Assembly: GCA_026419785.1 (NCBI GenBank)
Contig: JAODTK010005220.1
Span: forward strand, 434,001 to 498,000
DNA length: 64,000 nt
Direction: 5' to 3'
DNA from: Sclerodactyla briareus
Lineage: Eukaryota; Echinodermata; Holothuroidea; Dendrochirotida; Sclerodactylidae
Shown here: in pieces, positions 44,945-58,139 of the stretch
Layout of the letters: every line of letters begins with the position of its first letter
Numbering within the stretch: position 1 is the first letter of the stretch
Translations under genes and position numbers: made by a program
Notes under the pieces: generated by a model
What the model was told of the DNA's origin: nothing
The model's input: the letters and a program-made list of their open reading frames with translations, nothing else
The model's database searches: none

Positions 44945-47900
44945 AGCAAACCACACGCGCGCATCACGAGTACACACACGCCTTGACGAATAACTCGTGT
45001 ATGGATAGTTTATCTATATATGTGGCCTTGTATGATAATCAAACGCATGATGTGTTTTTCCAGATTATCGCATCAGGAGTTGACCTTTTCTGTTTTTTCC
45101 CTTTCCCTGGCACAACACCGATTGTTTGTGGGTCCTTCTTTGTTTGGCCCAGTCCGAGCATTCCAGCTGACTTTCTTACATTAGCACAATATGGTAATCC
45201 TCTGGTGTTGACCCCAGTTTGACCACAGCTTCGACCTTCGCTATTTAAAGATATGAATTCACGTGGCACCGGTCCGTAATCTATTCTCAATTGCCAGAAT
45301 TCTCCCACCCAGTGCCAAATGTTTATATTTTCAAAAGAGTTTTGCACAATGTTGGCGCCTCATTAACCCCGGCGAGGCTCACAATGCAGGTCACTGGGGA
45401 AGTATCTGTGCTTATCGTTACGAATTGTTTTTCTCCTCCCTGGAGGCTGTTGACAACGTTATCTTTAAATTCGAACTTTATTATGAGCTTTGTTTACATT
45501 GGGCTGTGCTTGTCGATTCAGAAAATCAAACTTGTTCAAGTGGCTGCAATTGAGTGGAGAGTAAAACGATCCACTCTTCTTTTGGGAGCGTACATTAACT
45601 AGTTGTTTTCCATTTTTTCTTGAAAAGCCCAAACCCCTTTTTTCACATACCGGGGGAAAATGAACGATATTATTCGATCTGCTACATAGACTATGCCAAA
45701 TGTGTCACCAAAGTTCATGCAATTCAATCCTTGTATTGTAATGTTTTGTACATTTTTTTTACTCTCTCTCAAATTTAAATTTACTTTTTGTAAATGTAGC
45801 GGCGGTGAAGAATATTAAATATATATACCTATGTATATTAATGGCACTGAATTGTCTGGCTATTCCTCATCTCTCCGTAGGCAACAAAGCAGGGTTTCCA
45901 TTTTACAGCAGCTGTTTTGCCCCTCGGTCACTCCGCTAGTATTCCAGTGGTGTTTGTGGAACCTGAAATCCTTCCATTTCCCGTTTCCCATAAGGAGCAT
46001 CACGCACAGTCGCATTGAAGGCTTTCATGTGCCCTAGCCAAAAATCGAAGGTCGGATGCTCTACCCATCAACAATCATCTGAATCTGTCGCGAGTAGGCA
46101 TACCCCCAAATTGGGATGCCGTCATTGTCTCTATTTCAACACCAATGAGGTCACCAAGGTGGTGGTATACACTCACAGAAAAAGTAATGAGCTTCGTGAA
46201 AGACCATGTCCATAGCATTCAACAGTCTTACATCAATTATTTGTGAATTTGAACCTAATTTTCATAGTCTTTGCTGCGTTTGTGATTAAAATTAATGAAA
46301 CTGTATCTAGCAGATTAGGAAGATTGGCGTACTGAAGTAGAACTGACAGTCATGTATAATAAACACGCAAAAGTTATGAAGTTCTTATTTCTTTAGGATT
46401 TGAGCTCTCATTTCCTGACCTCAAGCAGCGGCAATTTCCTCAGTTGTATAGTCATTTCTCTATTTGTGTTTTTGCAGAGAAACCTCCCACAAAGGCAGTA
46501 TATAGGTTCCTCAGTCGTCGATTTGACGAGCGTGTGCGGGATGTATAACGCTTGGCTACCCTGCAGTACGTACTTGGTATATAGTGGCTATATAGAACTT
46601 GATTGGTCAGGGCCTTCATTCGGTAGGCCTCTAATGGTATTGCTGAGGATACCAAGAATAACGATCAAAGAGTTGTCAAAGTGATATGGGCCTCCAAATA
46701 ATCCGTTCACCACGTTGTTCCATGCAAAGCACAACCGCAGATAACACTCTACACAGTGCTTAGGAATTAAACAAAACATGTTTATAAAGCTGGTTCAAGT
46801 AGTGTTTAGAATCCCTAAACACTGTTTTTAGAGTGGCGGAAACAGCCCGCCATATCGATAACGGACAAAATTCGATAATCCGCCTAATTACCATCCTGAT
46901 GTGAATTGACCCCTCCCCTTAGTTTGGATATTCAATCATTGTCCATTCATCGTTGGGGGAAATGACGTATTGTAGCCTACATTTTTTTGTCTTTTATTGA
47001 TGTAGCCTTTTTTTAAAAACCGATCAGATTGGAGAGTCTTGAAGTGATATATGAAGATTCAGACAGTTATTCCACCTAGGCTCCTTGATCGACCTGAAGT
47101 TAAAAGAACTAGAAAAACAATAGTTCAGGTTAAGCCTCAAACAAAAACAAACCCGGACATTTTCTCCATTCAATATGTAGGGAACTGTTATGATGTTGTT
47201 ATTAGACTGTTGTGCGACCTTCTCTGCACTTCTTGGGGAGCTCGAAGTCACTGTCCACATAGATTGTGGGATTCTTTTGAAGTTGGAGTATTTGGCATGA
47301 GGTAGAGCAGTCTTCATTTTAGAGCGGGTTATTACCCTTTGGGCCTGTAATTATTTCTGATAAAACTCAATCCCCACAACCAGGAAGATTCTGATAAAAT
47401 TTTTCTTGAAGCATCTGTAACTCAACTTCATTGGACAATATGTTTCACACTTTCACATATATAGTTCGATTCGATTATTTGCTTAGTTTGTGCAGCCACA
47501 TCGGATTCCGTGCATGGTGGGATATCTATCAATTCGCTATGTTTTTCCTCCGACCGAATTTACGAAATTTTGTAAGTTTTTTCACTAGTATTTTACTAGT
47601 AATTTTACTCCGGCCCAGTTAAGATCGTATTAGTTTATCGCACTAGCGCGCGGAAGGCCAGTCGGGGTCCCTCTGATTAGGTAGGAATTAGGCGACTCTC
47701 TATTATGACGTCGCTGGCCTGGCTAGAGAGAATTTTTGTTTTTAAAAAACATCGAAAGTTCTGAGGAAATTAGTTTTCCATCTCCCTTCATCAACTTTTT
47801 CGAAAGACTTCATCTCTGAAGACGTCATCCTGAAAGCAGGAAACCTCGGCTATCGCCTCGATTTTCTCAGCTTCCGCGATGACGTCATCATCAGTCTTAA

Positions 47901-48607
47901 ATCACAATTAAGACCGGGTACCCTCGTATTTATCACCTAAATTTTAACAGAATTGTCTGCTACTACTCTCCCTTTAATGACCTTCACTCACATTCCTGTG
48001 CACGTCGTAGGTACCCTAGTCAACGATTACACTGTCATGTTCATGGCAATTGCAGTTTTCCGACAAACAGAACAGACAGACACATAGACAGATAAACAGA
48101 TAGATAGACTATCGAGTTAGGTGAGAACCAGTGCCTATGAAGAAGGCGAACCCAGGCCTGCAATAGCTGCTAAGTAACAACGTAACGTGGTCGAAGGGCG
48201 TTCGTTCCTACGGCCTATTTTTTTAACCATTTGATTGATCTAGCGTATTAGTTCCTAAAGCGGCGTTAAATGCAGGTTCCGTGAATTAGGTTTCATGACG
48301 AGTAGATCAAAACCGTTCCTCTAGATGGTTCGTGTTCCCGGAGAGGCTCGCAAGGTGGTTTTGTTTGTAAGTTCGATTTGCGGCCATCTAATGATTGAAC
48401 GGATTATGAATTATGGCAGAAGTACTGCTACAACAGCTGCGATGAGTACTGTTTATTTCTGTTGTCAATATGAGCCCTGGTCATCATTCCATGCCCCAAC
48501 AACCCAACCATATGGGAACGGCACCAATCGCTCGGGCATTAAATAGTGGGCTCTATACTTCGCTATTTGCGCTGCTTACAATATTTGCCTATTCCTATTA
48601 CCAATTG
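44945..48607. other. No gene recognised
   Basis: A TTTTTGCAG acceptor-like site at 46466-46474 precedes a 21-codon stop-free stretch (PPTKAVYRFLSRRFDERVRDV read from 46484), which could be a small exon; I could not assign it. Palindromic ATGACGTCAT lies at about 47879. An ACAGAC/GATA-rich run lies at 48066-48110. Otherwise short ORFs only. Confidence 0.35.
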
Positions 48608-48634
48608 ACAAGCGCACTCAACAAGTGCGCTTGT
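48608..48634. other. Perfect 11-bp stem hairpin
   Basis: ACAAGCGCACT-CAACA-AGTGCGCTTGT, an 11-bp perfect inverted repeat with a 5-nt loop. There is no T-run after it on either strand and no known role. It may be a remnant of an element end. Confidence 0.6.
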
Positions 48635-49004
48635 TAAGTTATACTTGCCAGGAGTTGACCCATTGGCCAACCGGCCATCATGATGGCAAGGGTACAGTTC
48701 AAGATCAGAAGCGATCTGGGAATGGTGTGGTTTCAGTGGATGTCTCCTTAAGGTTATCACTGTTCCACTCGAGTAATCACTTGGCCACCCTGATTACGTA
48801 CTGGGCCCTACAATGGTACTCAATCAAATTGACGCCTCTGGCAAGACATCGTGTGCATGGGAGGAGAGTTATCAGAGAGACTGACACATGTCACATAACC
48901 TCAGATATCACCCATCTGCCAACCAGTCCCACATTGGGCGCCACCCAAGTGTGAACTTCGGTAAGTGGATGTTTAACACCACAAGACTATATTGACTGAC
49001 TTTT

Positions 49005-49320
49005 ATCATGGTATATATATACAAAGGATCGAAAGGCCCGGCAAGAGTGCGGACGGATACTGCACCTTATTGTAAGCTGCAAATCCCTCACCAAATATAC
49101 AGAAATAAGGCAATGCTTGCTTCTTCGCCGACTTAAATGGGGTGGGGGTGTCCACGAGACGCAAAACTTTTGCTCCAATCCATTGAGGTCGTCGACTAGC
49201 GAGGAGGCAGCTGGTAACATTTTTTCTTTTGTTATGACCCGATCGGGATTCGAACCCCGGTCTCCCGGGTGGGAGTCCGACGACTCGCTCCACCAATTGT
49301 GCCAACCATTCGGTTTAAGC
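49005..49320 (-). mobile_element. tRNA-derived SINE, near full length
   Basis: On the minus strand, box A TGGCACAATTGGTGG (from about 49308) and box B GGTTCGAATCC (about 49248-49258) are separated as in a tRNA, with the GGACTCCCACCCGGGAGACC stretch between. The acceptor ends do not pair, and one extra G spoils the T-stem, so it is not a working tRNA. A ~230-bp non-tRNA body follows down to a TATATATATACCATGATAAAAGT-like tail near 49000-49020. Open frames on either strand here are shadows of the SINE. Confidence 0.7.
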
Positions 49321-49779
49321 TTGCGTAGCAAGCTGAATCGATGCAGAGACTTGCGAGTAGGTTGTGGGCACACTATTTGTCATCCTGGGATGTAGATACA
49401 TTAGTTGAGACGTGAAGCAATAAGGGAATATCGTCGACATGACAGGATACCCAATCGAACACACTTCCACCCACACCCGACCTGCTACACTTCTACTGTT
49501 TGATTTAATGTATTTTCATCCTGTTACCAGTTTGTTTGGTTTGACTGAATACCAGACTTGTTTACCTCAGCAGCATGACCTAAATGTTGATTGCATCCGA
49601 AGGTATCATATTTTGACAAAATCAATCCCGAGTTTACCGTTATTGAACGTACAACTTCCGAAATGTGGCTCAGACTCGGCATAGACTAGTGTTCACTTGG
49701 TAATATTCTCCCATATATTTCCTGCTGCAATACACGGACTAAAATGAAATGTCAAACCGTTGTTGCTTTGGGTTGAAGT

Positions 49780-49925
49780 CCCCGCGGTCAGAGTGGTGAT
49801 CTTTGAATAATTCAGTTTGCCGGTGCCGTGCCAAGTGTATAAATTTGAGGTTCCTCTGGCATGACCCGACAGGGACTTGAATCTTGACTAGGTGTATCGC
49901 TTGCCACGAGGCCAACTTAGACTAC
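49780..49925 (-). mobile_element. Eroded tRNA-like SINE head
   Basis: The minus strand shows TTGGCCTCGTGGCAAGCG (box A-like) followed by AGATTCAAGTCCC (box B-like) and GTCGGGTCATG. The last of these matches the CGGGTCAT just after box B in the 49.25-kb SINE. The body is not readable. Confidence 0.45.
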
Positions 49926-51080
49926 TTGCTTAACGATGTCTGTGAAAGTGGGGAAGGCAGTTTGGAGCAACAGCTGGGGGAGGGGGGGGAATGATCCCAA
50001 CATACACCCCGGTCCGAATCCACCTGCTGTGAATGTCAGACAACCGGGGCCAGTTTCTGCCTGAACAGCAGTCTCCTCTCCTGTCCCAGTCTCTTGTGCT
50101 GAGCGCCCAGCGAGAAGGCAACATGTACCACAATTAGAGTCTTCGGGTGATTTCGGCCTATAGGGTTCTTCCTCTGTAGTCCCTCCAATGCAGTGGAGAA
50201 TGGAAGCCCAACACCGCCGATGGCACCGAGAACGGAAAGCGGGAGAGGGGGGCTAGAAGGACCAACAAATGAATTGACCTTGAGCAGTATGTACTTGTAT
50301 ATGGTGAGAGAGGTGATTTTCTAGTGTTGTCCCCTCTTCACCTTCGGGCCATTTCCGTACCCGGTGTCATGGTTTGCCTTGATCTACCTGATGTTGTTAA
50401 GAAGGATAGCCTTCGAATTGGGTCGCGAAGTTCACTGTTACCAGATATCAGTTCACGGAGTTGACTGTATTAATTTCGATTATGTGCGCAAAACATGCAT
50501 ACGCATATACTAACCTGCAATATGGACCGACGGTCAGTGACCGTCGCATACATATATATACTGGCATATAAAGGAACGCAGACATAATAATAGGAAATAG
50601 ATGAATGCGGAAAAAAAAAAAAAAGGCCGCGGATACTGTGGGTTAGTTGTTCGGACTTAATGGTGATCTGTAGTCGGCGGCTTTGAAAATGTAAATAGCA
50701 AGTAATCGGCCCCGAAGCGTATGGTCGCAACTCACCACAAGTTGATTTACTATATACATTTCATGCAGCCACGTTAGGACAAAAAAGTATACATAGTGTT
50801 GACTGTATTTCCGCCGTAGAGTTTCCGCCCCGTGCAGTTTTCCCAGCTATTTCAAGACTATCTATACGGTCAACTGTCGACTGTGTTTTTTTATCTGTAA
50901 ACACAGACGAATGGGAAGGAAACGCAGAACGCCGCTAGCCCAAACCCAAAGGGGGCGTTGGAAGTGTGGATATAAGTCTATCCTCGTATTTTGGAGGAAA
51001 TGTTGTCGAATACATAATGGTGACCCATAACCGTCGACAGCTCTAAGTTTGATAGATGCAGCTCTGGCAGCCCGAGTGGA
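49926..51080. other. No gene; palindrome at 50528-50546
   Basis: CGACGGTCA-G-TGACCGTCG is a 9-bp-arm perfect inverted repeat. An A14 run lies at about 50610 and a G run at 49976-49989. No supported gene. Confidence 0.4.
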
Positions 51081-51272
51081 AGCGTCGTATCCTGATGTGT
51101 GTGGGTCGGGGCCTACGACGTATCTGTAAACAATTTCTGTGGAATTCACAGTAAACTACTGGCAGCAGAGTTAGAGTTGAAGCGTCGTATCCTGATGTGA
51201 GTGGGTCGGGGCCTACGACGTATCTGTAAACAATTTCTGTGGAATTCACAGTAAACTACTGGCAGCAGAGTT
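51081..51272. repeat. Near-perfect 100-bp tandem duplication
   Basis: AGCGTCGTATCCTGATGTG starts at 51081 and at 51181. The two 92-bp copies are identical except for one base (TGTGTG versus TGAGTG), and they are joined by the 8-bp linker AGAGTTGA. They are far more alike than other duplications in the window, which implies a recent event or an assembly artefact. Confidence 0.92.
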
Positions 51273-52660
51273 GCCAGTATTTACTCTTAATCTACAATAT
51301 GTTATATATATTATACATATTTTACAGTGCGGCCGGCGGTAATACACACCAATATGGTGTAATAGCTATTTACCTGCACATTACGTCGATACTGTTATTT
51401 ATCAAGCAATCAGGAACAGCGAACAGAAACATACAAGACATTGTTATAAATCGATCAGCTAGCGAATTTCCATGATGAACTCGCAAATTCCTCATTTATT
51501 TGTTGTACAATATAAAACATGTATTTGTTGACTTGATACAATACCATTTGTGTAAATAGGACTTCATATTATTTCTACACAACGCAGAGTAGGTGAAGTC
51601 GTTGAAGACAAAAGAAGCAAACGCAGATCAATCACGTAACTTCAGGGCTGAATGAACTAAAAAAAAAAAAAAAATCGGTCCCAACTGCATAAACAACCGA
51701 CGATCAGTTTCCGCGCAGCGTAGGATTTTTTTTTTTTTTTGGCAGGCAATACAGTAGTTGTAGCTAACTAGTTAAAGTCATTCTGGCTGGTTTTGTCGAT
51801 TCAGCGATGCTTGGGTTTGAGCAGTTGAGGAAAAGTTCGGATTGACTGGTTGAATCTTCAGTTATTTAGATGTCGTTAATCGGTAATCGAAAGATGCATG
51901 GGGCCGGTGTTTTCATTGTCCAACGTCCACGCAATACAGGTTGTATCCAGAGTCTTCCAATACGAGGGGCGATATCGTTGGATTGACTGCTGTCATTGGA
52001 GGGGGTTCCGGGGGGTGTCGATTGGGCAAGTTCTGCTTGCGAATGTGGACGACCATGAAAAATGCTACTTTGTGTGGCACTTTTTAGCCTGTACATGTAT
52101 TTTTGAAATGCATAACTTTTTATGACTACCGATAGGGACGAGCGCCAATCGCGTCCGTACATGTACGGTTACTGAGTGAACTGTTCAGCATACAGATGTT
52201 CCGGACTGGAACCTGATGGGTCCCTTTCTGTTCACGAAAAAAAAAAAAAAACAACTGTTTTTTGGACATTCAACGGATGCCCGAGTGAGGAGAAGCAGAA
52301 TTCAGTCGAGCGAACTCAGATCATAGATCATCATCACCCTGAAGCTCTTTCTGCTCACGGATTACCATTAACGTGCCACGCCGTACCAAGCCAAAAACAA
52401 ATCTGTAGAAACGAAATCTACGGAGCCCATCGCGGCCAGTCAAAATCGTTTACTAACGGTCAACGACATAAGGTTAATGTGTTCAGCAGTTGTGAACTGT
52501 TTTGGCACATTTAGCGGGCGGTCACCTCATTCGGTTAACGACCCAGTTCCTCATGTGTGCCAGGAATGGAGGAACGAAGCGAAACATGAAGCATGAAGCT
52601 ATGGGATTATCGTGAGAAAATGAAATATAATATAATGATAAACCTTAAGACGGGTAGACA
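51273..52660. other. No gene recognised
   Basis: Homopolymers lie at 51659-51674 (A), 51727-51740 (T) and 52238-52251 (A). There are unassigned ORFs of up to 112 codons. Confidence 0.4.
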
Positions 52661-52675
52661 GTGGTTAGGTTTTAA

Positions 52676-52980
52676 GTAGGTATGTAGGTAGGTAGGTTAG
52701 GTAGGTAGGTAGGTAGGTAGGTGGGTAGGTAGGTAGGTAGGTAGGAGGTAGGTAGGTAGGTAGGTAGTAGGTAGGTAGGTAGGTAGGTAGTAGGTAGGTA
52801 GGTAGGTAGTAGGTAGGTAGGTAGTAGGTAGGTAGGTAGTAGGTAGGTAGGTGGTAGGTAGGTAGGTAGTAGGTAGGTAGGTAGGTAGGTTAGGTAGGTA
52901 GGTAGGTAGGATAGGTATGTAGGTAGGTAGGTAGTGGTAGGTAGGTAGGTAGTAGGTAGGTAGGTAGGTAGGTAGGTACT
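52676..52980. repeat. (TAGG)n microsatellite, ~305 bp, with regular breaks
   Basis: TAGG/GGTA repeats are broken every 12-20 bp by TAG-TAGG slips. The long minus-strand Tyr-Leu-Pro-Thr frame is an artefact of the repeat. The breaks could be real variants or one-base read deletions. Confidence 0.95.
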
Positions 52981-53189
52981 ACCTACACTGTTGCACGTTA
53001 ACATCGAACATACGTAGTCTTTTCCAGCGAACCGTTTTCTTATATGAGTCTGATTCCGTCCACGCTCCGCTGACCCACTAGGGTGATCGACCCTCGCGGG
53101 GCGCACGTGCATGCGCGCCGCAGGGCGCTCAGGTTGATAATCCCCTTACCGCTATAGTGCCTGCGGGACCTCGGCCATGCTAAGTTGCC

Positions 53190-53347
53190 CTGTATGTATG
53201 TTATGTATGTTATGTATGTTATGTATGTTATGTATGTTATGTATGTTATGTATGTTATGTATGTTATGTATGTTATGTATGTTATGTATGTTATGTATGT
53301 TATGTAATGTTGTATGTATGTATGTATGTATGTATGTATGTATGTAT
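53190..53347. repeat. 9-bp minisatellite (TATGTATGT)n passing into (TATG)n
   Basis: About 12-13 units of the 9-mer run to about 53305, then a pure TATG tract (53311-53347). The 9-bp period keeps all frames open (Met-Leu-Cys repeats), so the ORFs here are artefacts. Confidence 0.93.
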
Positions 53348-56300
53348 GGCTGTTATGACAAGCACCGAGATAGACCACTCATAGTGAAACACAGTTTTAC
53401 CTGTCCATGATGCGAGGAAATTGAGAGTTTACACAATTAATATTGAATGTGTTTCCTCCCGCCATTCGCGGTAGAATGGGGGCTTTGGCCGAGTTTCGGT
53501 TTCTGAATTGGCCGTTTTGACGTCACCAATTGCAGTATTCTGACCTGAATATTAGTACTTATTCACAAAGAGCGAGGGAGCACGGAGAGGAGACCTGCCT
53601 ATGTACATGAAAGTCGATTCTGGGGGAAGAGGGAATAATACCACCCCCCCCCCCACACAAACACAACACACACTTTTGAAGTCAGTGTGGAAATGATTTT
53701 TTTGCGCCGGTGTACATCCATGTGGTGACATTACAGACCAAAAACATCTCTAGTTTAAGGATGGACCGAAATCTCTAACTCTGCATCCGTTTCCGTGTGC
53801 GTGTTCCGTTGTTTTCCCCTTTTTCATGGTAGGATGAATGCTCGAGGAAAGAGCGTAGTGTGAGAATTTAATTTACGGACTGTGGTCTGTAATGAGGCTC
53901 AGACGGGAAAAGTTTCTGCCTCTAAGGCTGATGTGTTTATTTGCGTATCCATACTTTTTTGAACCGTATGTGCCTTAATATTGGACAATCGTTTTGCAAT
54001 ACTAGGGGGATTTTTACTAGAGAGACGATTTACGAATTCTAGTGATGTTGGACAGGTAGGCTATTTGTAGTTCGAATTTGTCACTCAGCTCAAATACTTG
54101 GATAGAGTGAAAATACACGTCACTTTTCCTCCCCAATTGGGGGTGTGAGTGACTCGACCCACGAAAGGACAGTAAATAATATTTATGCTGTTCCGATGTC
54201 GTTAGTGCCAGCATACTGCGATCAGATGGGTCGTCATAAGTCATTGTCATAAACCATTTGGAAAATGAGAACTCGTACACATAAAAGATCAACATTCATC
54301 ACAAGAATAGGACCAATTTTGGGCAGGAGTTACAACATACACAACAAAAACATTCTTAGGAGTGACTCGTTTGCGCTAAGCATACGCAAACAATTAGTGG
54401 GTCGGGTTGTGTACTTACTGAGGTTCAATGATAAATAAGGCAACGTGCCGAGATTCGGATTTCTTTTCCACATATACCTTTTCATAAAAAAATATCAGCA
54501 GCGTGATGGTCACGCTGTATGATTATGTAAGCTGCTTCAGATTTTGAAGTTTAGCGAGGCGTTTTTTAGGAGCACACATTTTTTGTCAGGTGGAAAGGAA
54601 TTCACATCGTGCGTAGCTATATATGGATTGCCATAAAATCATTATAGCCTTTAATCATTGATAAAATTATTTCCCTCCAAATCTAGTGTTCCCTACATAT
54701 ACTGGTCATTCAATCAGTCACATCATATTAATTTTTCTTCTCAACTGCTCCAACTTACATGGCCCTGAGAAATCCTCAAGTCCCTCAAACGCAGGGTTTT
54801 CAGAGGAAAAAGCAACGCCCATGGGCCCAACGAATGGTCCATCAACATAGGGCAAAACGTTCCCAATATTGTGGTGGCTGAACATAATTTCCTACTCATT
54901 TGGCATTCAGCCAATCCAGCGTCCCTACAAAGAGTCGGCAACACAACCGTGATATTCATCGACGTATCTCTTTCTTTTATTGGGGGGTCCGTCGGTAGCA
55001 GTGCACAGTTCAGTTTAGTTAGGAAAGAGTTCGAAAGGGGACTAATGCAATGAACAACTTAAACCACACCCAAGAGGAGAACAACAGAACTTGAGGAATT
55101 TTCCCACGATTGGTGGAAAACAAGGCCATCAACACTATTAGACAACAACATATGCAGGGGGCTATTCCACATTAGGCCACTCTTCGCGAAAAAAAAAAAA
55201 AAATACTTGCGAATGTCTTATCTGCACGTTACCACGAAGCTTGAGCCAATGCCGCTATAGTGGCAACATTGTACAACTTCGATGGAATAGTCCAAGAATG
55301 TCAATGAAGCCATGGACAATTTTGAAAAACCTGAATCAAATCCACCATGAATTCGCTTTAATTGCTCCATTGAGACACAGCAAAACGCTTCAATCTTTGC
55401 TCCTACGGCAAATACTCTTCTGATTGTTACAATTAGCACTTGTCTCCCGCGAATAAAGGATTCACACCTGACTGAATACTACCCAGTGAGTCCCACCAAC
55501 TGCTTTATTAAACAGCCTGAACACATGTCTTTCATCGAGAAAACTGAAATATATTTAATCAAGCCGAAAATCCAATTACCTTTCCAGTAGCTTCCGCACA
55601 CTGCTTGGAAGGTTTTTATGTAGACTCGGATACACAGTTCTCTTTTCAGAATTTACCACTCGAATTGTTTTCTTGAACATTTCAAATGAGAACGTGTTAC
55701 GTTTATGATAGCCGACATGCACACCTTTGCATTTAACAGCCTTTAAGACCATTTGTCAATTGGAAACCATTTGGAGAGGCAAGTGTGCATCTTTTCTCAA
55801 GTTACCTAAGGGCTTAAATACAGACAATTGTCAACATTTCTGTTGTGCAACAACATATGTTCTGTTGAATTGTTTATGCACGGGTTGAAGATCGGACAAT
55901 AGAGTGGGAAACGGTTAGAGAGATCATTTTCGCTGCTAGTTACTAATGAACACGTGTTTCGTTGTTGTTCGTTTTGGAGCAAGTAGGCCTAAAAAGACTC
56001 GATAATTTTCGACTAACATTACTTAGCCTTTCCTAACATTAAGCGGCACTCGATGCATGAATTGAGCTCGTCCATACAGCTAATGCATATGCAGTAGACA
56101 CCCTCACAACAGTCCGACAACGTCCGTGGGCGAAAACATATCTAGGACCGCTGTACTGTTCAAGGACCTAGATGTAGTGAGAGCGCGTCAAAATTGAGAT
56201 CACAGTCACGGCGTCTCAACAAGACTATATGCTACGACCACGCGCACCACCGTGTCCACTACTGCCGCTCAGAAAACCATTACCATCCACTTCGTTGTGA

Positions 56301-58059
56301 GCACGCATGCCATGCCACATGTCCGTACCATGTCCGTTGCCTAATTACCCAAGAAAAGACATTCGAAAACCCTGTGTCGCTTCTTCCCATTCTGTTACCA
56401 GTTAATTGACCTATCCTTGTGACGGTTACGTAATGGCGATATACCGTATGCTATACCGATCAATATCGATCGCTGGACGGCGAACCACGTGAACATATAA
56501 GACTTTTTCGCATTTTTCGAATAAGCCATAGTGGGCACTGCCATAACCGATTCAATAACTAACCTGCAGAGCCTGCCAAGTAAGAACCTTCCGTCACAAG
56601 CCAAAAACTACATAGAACATCAGACCGCGTCGGAAGTGTTATAATATTCTTTCATTCGCGAACCACCCGAGAGTGGAACCACTCCCATCAAGCATTACAG
56701 CATTAAGAGACCAGATCTCTTCAAGCTGCTGTCAGGGACGATACGAGACTGTTTCATCACTTGGGCTGAACTACTTTTTTCACCACGCACACCCATTCCC
56801 TGCTCGTTTTGGTACTCGCGAATGTTGGGCAGTACCACGAAGAAGGAGATGAAGACTCATATTTGAGACTTTATATTGACTAGGCCTATTGGGAGCCAGG
56901 CCACATTTCACTCGACGCAAGACAGGTTGAAAGTGGGAAAATTAGATCACATTTAGGTTAATACTCCTGACGTTACGGTGCACTCTTGTCATTACTGGCG
57001 TTGCATCCACTCCTCCTGGAAAAGTTACACCTACCCGCATTTTGGCCTAACCTTTGGTGTCGGACACCTTTTGTCGAAGCCCCTTAAAAACGAATTCAGC
57101 GTCCGGGCACCTAGGCTATGAAGACAAGGGCGCAACCACTATGGGGTCGTGAGGGGGTCGCGGTCGCGTGAGGGTTAAGGGGCCAACCAGCATATATGGT
57201 GATTGGACCCACCCTCCTCCCCCAACAATAACCATAAGTTGCGTCAGTAGACCTTTCATCTAACTACTATGGTCTGACGAGTAGTCCTGGTTATAAAGTA
57301 GCCTAGCTCATCTCCCACTTATACTCAATGCACTCTAAATATTTACTTTTCGGCCTGAGCACCTCGTTTTCTCTGTTTCCAGCTGCTACAATGATGTTAG
57401 TGTCCAACTTGACATCGGAATGCAGTAAGCGTCGTTTTTGTTACCGCGCGGAAGTGCGTACGACTTCAAGTCTATTTCGGGGGGAAGTTGTTGATGGGTC
57501 ATCGGTTACTGTCGTGCTCTCATATATTGTTTCATTACTCACCCCCGCAAGCAGTACAAGGCCGAGTATCAAAGGCATGTCGTATAAAGGCTAAATCTGT
57601 TGAATCGACTGACAAACTTTTGTTTAATATACTCTGAATTAACAGAAATGTGCCTGTCGATTTGAGTCGCGTATCCGGCCACTTCGTGTAGCTCTAATGC
57701 CTGCCTCTTCAACAGTTTAAGAGGAGCCAAAGGTGCACTGTTGCTTCTTTCCTATTTAAGGCCTATAAAACATAGTCTTTGAATAGCCAAACTGTCTTCC
57801 GCCCTCCCACTCCACGCAATACAGAGGCCCTGCAAACTTAACGCCGAAGAAAAATAAGGACTTCATAGCACATAGTTTTATCAAGCAGTGCTACTGTTAG
57901 ATGCAATAATGCAATCATCCTAATTTTCCATAATATAATGGTAATAAAAATACTCATAGTATCGAGATGTTTTTCGTAGCCGCGTGTGAATTTTGACAAT
58001 TGTTGCTTCATTACCAGAAGTAACAATTCTTTATTTTATTTATTTCGAAGATTTCTCTT
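53348..58059. other. No gene recognised
   Basis: Includes a C tract (53644-53655) and a small hairpin, CAGCGTGA-TGG-TCACGCTG (54499-54517). A run of unassigned ORFs has no domain I can name. I see no element ends. Confidence 0.4.
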
Positions 58060-58139
58060 CGATAGATCTACACGCTGTGGCCTCGCTTCAGACCAACTCT
58101 CAAAACTATATACTTAATTCCTCCTCTCGGTTGATTTTC

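Noticed and set aside
44698-45222. 174-codon ORF, the longest plus-strand frame
   Set aside because: Its first half is the end of the hAT element including a poly-C tract. No domain is recognisable in the second half, so the length is not evidence of a gene.
49235-49310. A functional tRNA gene
   Set aside because: The boxes are good, but the acceptor arms do not pair and a SINE body follows, so it is a tRNA-derived SINE.
52672-53112. 146-codon minus-strand ORF rich in Tyr-Leu-Pro-Thr
   Set aside because: It is a translation of the TAGG microsatellite.
53177-53410. Met-Leu-Cys repeat ORF
   Set aside because: It is a translation of the 9-bp minisatellite, whose period keeps every frame open.
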